Source of the DNA: Reclinomonas americana ATCC 50394
Lineage: Eukaryota > Jakobida > Jakobea > Jakobida
Direction of reading: 5' to 3'
Length of the DNA: 24,101 nt
Assembly: GCA_048213135.1 (NCBI GenBank)
Contig: PS015293.1
Coordinates: forward strand, 21,198 to 45,298
A program made the translations under genes and the position numbers. The notes under the pieces are model-generated. The model saw only the letters and a program-made list of their open reading frames with translations. It was not told where the DNA came from and did no database searches. Positions 7,831 to 16,482 of this stretch are shown here, in pieces. Positions within the stretch are counted from its first letter, which is position 1, and every line of letters starts with the position of its first letter.

Positions 7831-10800
7831 TCAGCTGAACATCTCGTGTTCTTCGCCATCCGGCTTGCGCTGTTTCTTGCGCTGCTTGCTCTGCTTCATC
7901 TTTTCCAAGATGCGCGGATTGATGGCCACCTGTGCGCGCATGTGAGTTGAGGGAGTCTCAATCACGTTTGGCTCTGCACCCAGTCACACGCACCATGCCA
8001 AACGTCTTGTACTTGCTCTCCTTGCTGCTCGGCGTCACCAGCCGGACCTCCATGACCGAGCTGTCCGTGTGCTCATCTTCCGTGAATTCTATGTGTGCGC
8101 AGGCAGTCAGTATCGATCACGGCTCAGCACTGAAGAGACTCGGCGAACCATCGTCGTGAATGTTGCGCAGGGCGAGTTCACTCTCAAACCCGAGTTTGCC
8201 TTCGTGCGCTCGCAGTGCCTGTGCGCGACACAAAGCGTCAATACCACTACTATGAGAGCAATGCCACAACAACGCAACATCGGCCACGTTTCCATGGGAC
8301 TGGCGAACGGCGTCGTTGAGTGGCGTGTTGCCCCAGCGGTCGCGCGGATTTGGATCGGCATACTTGAGCAAGTACTTGACCACTGTGTGGGGCACGTGGA
8401 TGAGAATGGCTGTGTGCAGCCAAACACTGGCAAGTGGCGACTATCAAACCAGGAAGGCAACCCAGGCTGTCGACATGCACAACAGCGAGTGAGCAAAACG
8501 AGACTATTCTGGTGGAACACAGCAACACTCACAAAGCAGCATGATGCAATGCAGTGCGACCATCGGCATCACGAGTGTTGCTGCAGGCGAAGAAAATGAT
8601 GAGAGGCAGCAGCACAAGCTCGCACTCCACACGAGAAAATAACGCAACACGTCGACGCCACTCATGACAAATCGCTCCACACCCTCCATGTCGCCTGCGA
8701 GTCACGTGGTGAGTGATTGTGGGAACGACGTTACCCTGAGTATCACCACTGCCTACCGACGGCGGCCGCATGGCAGAAATCGTCGGCGATGCGCATCGTT
8801 GAGCTCGCCAGCAGCTGCACAATATCCAAATGCTGACGCCGGCGTGCATCGTCACTCGGTGTGCCTCCCCACCGATCGCGCACGTTGGGCGGCACACCCG
8901 CTGCGGTAAAGAGGGCGCGTTGAGAAGGACAGAGACATATTGCACACGAGCTGTGGCACTCACCTTCCAGCAGAAACTCGACGCACTCTCGGTGTCCCTG
9001 CGAAAAGCAATCATGAGATCACTATCGTCCACGAGGATGCCATCGCACTCTCGACGCAACATTGGCAGCCGCCAAATGCAAAGCAGTTCTGCACAAATCA
9101 CCAAAGTGATTATCACACAGACATGAGTTTCATCACCTGCATGCAACTGGCAATAGCTGCGAAATCACCTTCCATCAGGATCCGGTACTGCGTGCACGCG
9201 ACAGCGATGAGTAACAGAACGTCACCATATGGCAGTGAAGATTGATGGATACTCACCAAACAAGGCACTGGTCCGTGAGTAGTGTCGCAGCGTGTCGACA
9301 TCACCAGCAGCACCGGCTTCGCACAGCTTCTCTCCCTGTGCGATCGAATAGTTATCACCTAGAAACACGCGATGGCTAACAGTGCGTGCGTGCACACTCA
9401 CCAACTTGAAGGTCTCCGTGCTGGCACCATTATGCAACATCCAGTCGGCCAGTGTCTCGTTGCCAGCATTGAGCGCCACAGTCAGCGGGGTGGTGCCCGT
9501 TCGGTCGACCACATTGATGTTGGCCGTCGGCAGCGTCAGCAAGTACTCGATAACGTGCTGATAACCAAACTTGGCCGCCACATGATATGCCTTCCTCGCA
9601 GAGTCACACAATCAGCACACAGAAGACCGATTGATCTGCGATTGCAGTGACGCACCGTGTTGCCGTCGTAGTCGCCGATTAGAGGGTTGACTCCGCGCTT
9701 GATGAGGCTGACCACCATGTCCAAGTTACCGGCTTCGATCGCATCCGAAAGCTCCTGCCTTTGCTCACCAATGTCCACGTGCCCCTGTTCGCCACCATGT
9801 CAGCACCGGTCAGTCACACTGACGGGGGCATGGACACGCGGCACTTCTTCATCGTAGGCTGTCTCGCCAGACTCCTGCTTGTCGAGACCGACAATCATCT
9901 CCTGCTTTGATGGCTGCGGGATCAACCACACGACGAATTTCATCACCACGTATGTCCACACGGCCGTCCACACCAGCACGACCATGACGCCCACAAACTG
10001 CGCGCCATGGTGGGTGAGTGAACGCATCAAAAAGCACGTGGACTGTGGTGAGGCTGCGGAACCTGCTTGTAGAGCAGCGTAAAGTCACCACTGTAGAATG
10101 CTCCCTCGAGTTCGAGGTCGGGATTCACGTCCTTGGTTGCAAACAGGCCAATGGCAAGCACCGACCCAATGAACCCGGGAGTCGCCTATTGCAGCATATC
10201 GATTCAGGCTGCCATAATCAGTCACCACCACCTCTCATACACACAGTACACGGGACGAACCTGCAGCGACGTCACGTCTAGCGCATCGTCCACGTGCACT
10301 CTGCGCAGGCAATGTCACATGCATAGAAACACTAGAGTGGCAAACACGTTGTACTTGATGGAACCTGTATCGCAGGAAGTACACGGAAAAGTACGCGGCA
10401 ATGCCGGCAAACACGCCAGTTATCATGGCCACCGCTGCGTGGAATTGAGCAAAGCAGGAGATTTTTGATACGCGTACAACCATTGCTGAACTCACCGACA
10501 GTAACGTAGCCACACGCCGGTGTCACGCCAGCAAGGCCTGCCAGTGCACCTGCGTGGAAAAGAAAAAAGAATGGTTGGCGCCTTCGTGCTGCACATGCAC
10601 GTGCACAAACAAGATCTTGGCGAGCACCATTCAGAATCTCCACAATGTGGAAAAAGTCAGTGCTGTGTGGGAAGGAGAGGCGTCAGCACGGATCACGCAA
10701 AGGGATACACAAGCGGTGACGCGCACGCGTACCGGATGAATGCAAGGATAAGCCACATGAGGCCACCGACACATGCCGAAATGTGCGTGTTGGCCACTGC

Positions 10801-12608
10801 ACATGCAGTGAGTGAGAAGGGTGGCGGAATGTGCAGATCGGGAGAGCAACAACACACCGGCAAACACCGACACCGTATTCGCGCGGTAGCCCGAAACTGC
10901 GTGTTGTGATGAGGAGGGGGCCAAGTGCAATGCGCATGCACACACACAGAAACAAACCTCCGTTGAACACAAACCAAGTCGACCACGTCAAGGCACCGCC
11001 AATCACTGCATGCAGCATGGTGAGAGAGTGAGAGCACAGAAGGGTGAGTGAATGACACGAAAGATCGCACCAGCCAGCTGCAGGAACACAGAGCAATCAG
11101 ATTAGAGGGAGGAGAGACAACAATGGAAAGCGGAGCAGAAGGCACTGACCGGAATGTTGTGCGCTGTCCAGGAGACACACACACAGACGATGAGCCTCAC
11201 GGACACAGCAGCGGTGCAGTCAACGAAAGAAGACTCACGGACAGGGTTGTACTCGTCCAGCTCCGGGCGGCGTTCAAGCACCAAAGACACAACGAATGCC
11301 GCAGTGCCGGTGGTGGTGTGAATTCTGTGTTCATCTATCAGTAACGCATGTGGAGGCAGCAGCCTCTTTGGCGACTTGCTACGCAACGGTAGACCACCGC
11401 CAAAGTCGAGAACGCCCCACCTGCAGTGCACAATCACGCCGTGTCAGTGAGCATGAAGCGTGAGTGCGGTGGAAAGCAAAGTGACTCACGTTTGCAGAAA
11501 ACCCTGATAATCGCAGACAAAACATACACAAACAGTCAGCACCTCACACACACCATTCCCCTTCTCGAACATGCTCCACACTCGTAACTCCACCCCACAC
11601 CCAGTGCGCCACTGGGTAGTACACCACCAGCGCCCACATGCAGCAGAACAGACAAAACGCGGAAAAGTGCAGTTTCTCAGCCTGGCGACGATCGTCAGAC
11701 ACTCATGCAAGGAGATGGCGAGAGGTGCGCGCACGTACCCACGCGCCCGTGCACACCACAGGAGCCACGGCGGCGAACTGCATCTGCAGATTGACCAGCG
11801 CCATGGTCGGCACCGTCGGTGCTGTGACCGGGGGAAGGAGGATGAGAATTCAGTGGCGACAGAGAGTCCTTGCCAAAGACGGCGAACCAGCCCAGTGGCA
11901 ATCGCCAGTGCCATGCAAGAAAAAGTGCGAAAAGTCGCCAATGACGCCTCCATGGTCGGGTCCAACTGCGATCGCCCATCAGCACACAGAACGAGAGCGA
12001 CACAGCGGAAGGCAGCCAACAAACAAGTCAACGAATACCCGATGCTGTACGATGACACACGCGATGAGATCAACAAACGCAAAAGAAGACGGAAGACGAC
12101 TGCGAGAGATAAAGGGCACGCAACGTGATCCACATGATGGCGCCCAGGATCATGCCAGCAATCGATTGCATGAGCATGTTCAGTCTGCGCACACGAGTTG
12201 AGCCACAGCGTGAGAGACGGCATACACCGTATCTCTCTGCCTCTCTCTTACGCAACGAGTTCATGCGACGAATGATGCCGGCCTGCAGCAGACCGGTTCT
12301 GCGCAGTGACAATTGCATTAGCAAACTGATGCGCACATGCATTCGAGTGAGAGAGAGAGAGCGCGCGCAACGCTGGTGACTGCAGCATGACCTGATCACA
12401 CACACACACGCGCGAACACATAGAGTCAGTGACGAGGAGAGGGAGGCATAGACAGAGAAAGAAGAGAGAAAGAGAGACGCACCAGTGCGGATCCCAAGAT
12501 CAACCAGCCTGCGATCGCACACAGAGAGAGTGAGTGACTTGCTGAGAGAGTGAGAGAGAAGGGGGGTGTTGCACCTGTGTCGGCTGTGCTGAACGCGCAC
12601 TCTGTCAT
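7831..12608 (-). CDS. Ammonium transporter (AMT/Rh family) with C-terminal ankyrin-repeat domain
   Basis: About 35 exons join in frame to roughly 819 aa. Start ATG is at 12608 and stop at 7833-7831. Exons: 12608-12575, 12508-12483, 12393-12374, 12298-12257, 12184-12125, 12044-12025, 11965-11888, 11821-11739, 11681-11589, 11503-11490, 11420-11388, 11324-11239, 11163-11150, 11077-11071, 11005-10958, 10896-10858, 10796-10733, 10662-10628, 10549-10496, 10434-10365, 10300-10261, 10185-10063, 9997-9807, then ankyrin exons 9758-9656, 9590-9257, 9187-9169, 9088-9061, 8997-8964, 8900-8757, 8694-8649, 8580-8533, 8426-8279, 8218-8131, 8088-7994, 7929-7831. AMT marks are TADTGWLILGSAL, HWVWGGGFLQTWGVLDF (Asp162), PIHTTTG (His170), PHNIPLAV, LAGLAGVTPACGYV, DDALDV and GLDKQESGETAY. 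The second pore His is Gln320. The tail has DGRTALH and RDRWG ankyrin motifs and a Lys-rich end. The transporter half is sure. The fusion rests on a short 33-48 nt intron. Confidence 0.8.
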
Positions 12609-12683
12609 CGTCGCAAAGTGAAGGTGTGTCCTTGAGTCCCATCACTGTCGTTGTGTTTTGTGTGAGAGAGGAAGAGAGCTCTC
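12609..12683. promoter_or_regulatory. 75-bp divergent intergenic region (bidirectional promoter)
   Basis: The start codons of the ammonium transporter (minus, 12608) and RTF2 (plus, 12684) point away from each other with 75 bp between them. Promoters and both 5' leaders must fit here or overlap the neighbouring genes. I see no TATA box. The plus strand has a GTGTGAGAGAGGAAGAG purine tract next to the RTF2 start. Confidence 0.5.
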
Positions 12684-14222
12684 ATGGGATGCGATGGAGG
12701 TGTGTGTGTGTCTGTTCTCTCCTTTCTACTCTCTCTCACACGCTCCTTGCGCGCAACAGGAAGCATTGCGAATGCGCGCAAGTTCATTGTGTCGCAGCGA
12801 AAAGCCCCTGAGCGCATGGTGTGTGTGTGTGTCTCTCTCTCCCTCTCCCCCTCTGTGCGTGTGTTACTCATTCTGCGTTTCGTGTTTCATCACAGGATCG
12901 CACAGTCGCGGCAACAACACGTTGGAGTGTGTGCGCATTGAGCAAAGAGCCACTGCAGTTGCGCTTCTCTTCCTTTGCCTTCCTTCTTGTTGCCTGCTCA
13001 CTTGCTCTCTCTCTTGTGCTCTCAACAGAGATCCGATTGTGTGTGATCGCGTGGGCAACATTTTCAACAAGGACTCTGTCATTCGCATGCTGCTGGCCAA
13101 GGATAACCCACCTCCCTTTCGTCACATCAAGAAGCTGAAGGTGCGTGCGTGCGTGTGTGTGTGCGTTCTCTCTTTTGCGTCTCTCTCATCCCTCTCTCTC
13201 GCAGGATGTGATCGATTGCCACTTCACGCCCAACCCCGCATTCAGCGACGACTGCAAGCCCAGCGAGGCCTTCCACGATCAGGCGCGCTTCGTCTGCCCG
13301 ATGACGATGCTGGAGGTCACTGGCACGTTTCGGTGAGTGCGATCACGCAAGGTCCATGTGCAAGTGACCTCGCACCCTTGTCTCATCGCTGTCGTCGCAG
13401 CTTCTCGGTGATTCGCACGTGCGGCCATGTGCTGTCGGAAAAGTGCTTGCGCGAGATGGGATTGGCCAGTGGCGATGTACCGTCGCCGTGCCCCGTGTGC
13501 TCCAAGGAGTTTACTCGTGCCGATGTGGTGGAGTTGAATCCACCGCAGGATGGGATTGCGCCGACATTGTCATCATCGTCGTCATCATCGTCATCGACGA
13601 CGACGACGACAGCTGCAGCAAGTGGTGCTGGTGCGGCCGCGGCCGCTGCAGCTGCCGCCATTGCTGCAGACGGTGAGGGCAGCAGAAAGTCGCGCAAGAG
13701 TGAGGTGCCGGAGGAGGACGGTGTGGCGGCCGCCGGCATGGTGGTGGAGGACTCGACGTCGTCCGAGGAGCGGGACAAGGAGGCGAAGCGCAGGGAGCGC
13801 AAGCGATCGCGACATGGCGACGACGAGGACGAGGCCGAGCGGGCGCGTAAGAAGGCCGCACGGAGGGCAGAGAAGGAGAAGAAGAAGCAGCAGCAGCGCA
13901 AGCCAGCGCCGGCGCGGTCCGCGGAGACCGTCACGATGCACATGGCGCGTGATATGGCTCGAGTGGCAAGCGAGAGGTGAGTGTTGTGAGGGTGGAGATA
14001 GGAGGGGTGCATTTTATTTGGCACACCCACTTGGTTCTCACGCCAACGATTCTCCGACGCCCACTAAATCAATGCATGGACGTGCGTGCGTACAGAGCGC
14101 GGGAGATTACGCACTCGTCGGTGATGAGCTCGGTCTTCACCAACGACAAGCGCGAGGCTGAATTGCTGAAGCAGGAGAGTTACATGGTTCGATCTGGCAT
14201 GAAAGGCCCTAGCCGCGTCTGA
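12684..14222 (+). CDS. RTF2: Replication termination factor 2 homologue
   Basis: Exons 12684-12699, 12760-12818, 12896-12957, 13029-13140, 13205-13332, 13401-13976 and 14096-14222 join to 359 aa. The protein begins MGCDGG, the hallmark start of the RTF2 family, followed by the first U-box/RING-like half (CALSKEPLQDPIVCDRVGN, about residues 38-57) and the second half (ARFVCPMTMLEVTG, RTCGHVLSEKC, then CPVCSKEF with a CxxC pair). In animals and fission yeast, RTF2 acts in the nucleus at stalled replication forks and interacts with proteasome shuttle proteins. After the second finger comes an insertion absent from the human protein: Ser/Thr/Ala homopolymers (13567-13665) and a highly charged Lys/Arg/Glu stretch. 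A short conserved-looking last exon follows. The third intron uses a GTTGCG donor. It converges on HtrA with 74 bp between stops. Confidence 0.92.
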
Positions 14223-14296
14223 GAGCAGAAATCACACGCAAAGTGAATACGCGAGGGCATGTGTTTTGTGAGTATGTTTCTGGTTGGGTGGCGGTT

Positions 14297-15522
14297 CACC
14301 TTCTGCGACTGCGTTGCGGCACTGGCGCCGGCGGCTCCTCGTCGACAGTGACTGTCAACTGGAGTGCCTGTGTTCCTCGGCGCACATCGAAACGCATCTC
14401 TTGACCGACGCTTTGTACCCTCTCCAGAATCTACGTGTACCGCGACGACGAGTTGGTGAGAGGAGATGCGTACGACGACGCTGCAGCAAGGGGGCAGTAC
14501 GCAACATCACGAGTGGTATACGCTGGCTTGCCGTCCACTGCAGTCACCACGTCACCAGCCATCAGACCGGCACGCTTCGCGGGAGCGCCCACCACGTCGA
14601 CCACCAGCACTCCTGCACACACACATACACACATCTCTCTCGTGTTGGTGGCGATGACCTATGCAAGCAACACGGAAACCACGCAAACCATTACGAATAT
14701 CGTCGGCGATCTTGGAGCCGAATGTGCGCTTGGAGTCGAACAGCGCGCGCTCCGTGGTCAACGGCAGCAGCACGACGCCAATGTACGGGCGGCGAACCTT
14801 GCCGTGCAAGTCCAGCTGACGCATGGCATCCTTGGCAACGTCGGCGGGAATGGCGAATCCCAGCTGTAGTTAACCGTGAATCCCTTGCACGCCTCACGGA
14901 ACACCACACAAGACCACACACACACATACCTGTCCCAGCGAAACCACCACGACCGTGTTGATTCCAATCACCTGTCCGCGCATGTTCACGAGCGGCCCGC
15001 CCGAGTTGCCAAACGAGATCGGAGCGTCGGTCTGCAGGTAGCTGACACGACGGTCGGTCATACCGAGTTCACTCGCGTGTCGCGACCGGTTGGAGATGAT
15101 GCCTGCGCACGTATATCCCCCAACACTTCAGCTGCTGGGCGACATGAGAACGCAAGGAACATACTCACCACTGGTCACCGTGTTCTGCAGGCCTTGCGGC
15201 GACCCCAGCGCAATCACAAACTCGCCAATACGCACATCGGCCGAGCTGCCGAGCTCGAGGTACGGGAACGGGTCGCCGTTGGGCGGCGGATTGGTGATAC
15301 GCAGCACCGCAATGTCAATGGTCTCGTCGTACGAATCCACACGCGCGTCGAACTGGCGACCATCGGAGAGCGTCACGTCGAGCTGTGACATGCAAGAGAT
15401 CAGAGACTATGCAGAGGAGAAAGGCGACTCCTGCAAGACCTTGCCGCGACCACTGCCCGGGTTCTTTGCCACGTGACAATTGGTGAGGATGATGCCGCGA
15501 GGGTCAATGAGGAAACCCGAGC
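14297..15522 (-). CDS. HtrA-family serine protease, protease and PDZ domains (N-terminus displaced)
   Basis: Exons 15522-15440, 15382-15169, 15102-14930, 14863-14689, 14612-14506 and 14430-14297 are in phase and give about 294 residues. The trypsin-like triad is complete: His in LTNCHVAK (usually TNAHV), Asp in [10 protein letters not shown], Ser in GNSGGPLVN. The PDZ domain follows (RRPYIGV, then [19 protein letters not shown]) and the protein ends with a Pro/Arg-rich tail. HtrA2-type proteases are trimeric, ATP-independent quality-control enzymes, often of the mitochondrial intermembrane space. The first visible exon starts in phase 2, and nothing on this strand up to 15609 encodes the N-terminus. 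The matching N-terminal exons are on the plus strand at 15807-16119. The donor at 14505 is GTTGCG. Confidence 0.9.
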
Positions 15523-15569
15523 CTGTCAAACACGCAGTCAGCGGACTGAAGCACAGGCAAGGCAATACT

Positions 15570-15570
<1 letters not shown>

Positions 15571-15609
<39 letters not shown>

Positions 15610-15629
15610 NNNNNNNNNNNNNNNNNNNN
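15571..15629. repeat. (CT)n tract running into a 20-N gap
   Basis: A pure CT run of about 39 bp ends at the gap 15610-15629. It sits in the intron just upstream of the first visible HtrA exon. This is the left boundary of the small contig discussed in the findings. Confidence 0.95.
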
Positions 15630-15806
15630 TGAGAAGGGAGGGTGGAAAGAAAACCAGAATGTACAACTGTGTAACTTGGAAAGACAGAAGGCACTGATCA
15701 GTGTCTTGACCCTCTCGACGGCGATCGACGTCGAACGGACGAGAGTTGTCAAGCTGGTCCTGTCGGAGCTCGTTTTACATCCTCTCTTCTCCTCTCCAGA
15801 GCGCCA

Positions 15807-16119
15807 ATGAACTTCATCGCTCGCCTGTCACAGCGCACACAGTCGCTCTTTGCGGCCGGAGCTGCTGCAGTGGTGGGCGTCGCGGCGACAGTGGCTGGAA
15901 CACGCGCAGATGAACATGCCACGTCAGCAACACCAGTGACCGAGCAGCATCCGACCACTGCAGGAGAGGCCGCCAAGGCTGGTGTGTATGTGAGAGAGAA
16001 GTGAGAGAGTGTGTGCGTGTGTGCCTGTTACTCACTCGTGCTGTGCAGCAACTCCGCCTCCACAGACTGTGAGCAACATTCCATTCTCTCCGTACTTTGT
16101 CGCCGATGTGGCGGAAGCG
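15807..16119 (+). CDS. HtrA N-terminal exons (mitochondrial presequence), on the opposite strand
   Basis: Exons 15807-15981 and 16049-16119 encode 82 residues. They start MNFIARLSQRTQSLFAAG, an amphipathic Arg/Ser-rich presequence without acidic residues, then an Ala/Val/Gly membrane segment (AAAVVGVAATVAG), a Thr/Glu linker and SPYFVADVAEA. The last part corresponds to the FIADVVEK segment that precedes the protease domain in HTRA2. A clear donor follows (GTGAGTG at 16120) and the intron runs into the 255-N gap. No protease domain follows on this strand, while one without an N-terminus lies just upstream on the minus strand. This is most likely the front of that same gene on an inverted contig. 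Confidence 0.7.
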
Positions 16120-16190
16120 GTGAGTGAGAGCTCTCACAGACACGCACTTCTCTCTCTTTCCTTCTCTCACTGTGAGTGCGACAGACACTG

Positions 16191-16445
16191 NNNNNNNNNN
16201 NNNNNNNNNNNNNNNNNNNNNNNNNNNNNNNNNNNNNNNNNNNNNNNNNNNNNNNNNNNNNNNNNNNNNNNNNNNNNNNNNNNNNNNNNNNNNNNNNNNN
16301 NNNNNNNNNNNNNNNNNNNNNNNNNNNNNNNNNNNNNNNNNNNNNNNNNNNNNNNNNNNNNNNNNNNNNNNNNNNNNNNNNNNNNNNNNNNNNNNNNNNN
16401 NNNNNNNNNNNNNNNNNNNNNNNNNNNNNNNNNNNNNNNNNNNNN
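16191..16445. other. Assembly gap (255 N)
   Basis: The gap separates the HtrA N-terminal exons from the 3' end of the TPR gene. At least one HtrA exon and the last TPR exon(s) are expected to be missing around it. Confidence 0.99.
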
Positions 16446-16482
16446 GGGCGTGAGGTGACACGTAGAAAGCTGGGAGACGCAC

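Noticed and set aside
9113-9358. Minus-strand frame starting after CTAG at 9359 as a distinct exon
   Set aside because: Although it directly follows an AG, it loses the ankyrin pattern. The frame that runs on from 9590 to 9257 keeps it, with or without a possible 39-nt in-frame intron (9397-9359).
11571-12201. Long plus-strand frames opposite the ammonium transporter
   Set aside because: They cross many introns of the minus-strand gene, match nothing recognisable, and the transporter motifs on the other strand are unambiguous.
15807-16004. A separate short plus-strand gene (65 aa) starting with a mitochondrial presequence
   Set aside because: The open frame runs past a good donor into intron. 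Spliced at 15981/16049 it continues into a segment typical of HtrA, so it is better explained as the displaced N-terminus of the HtrA gene.
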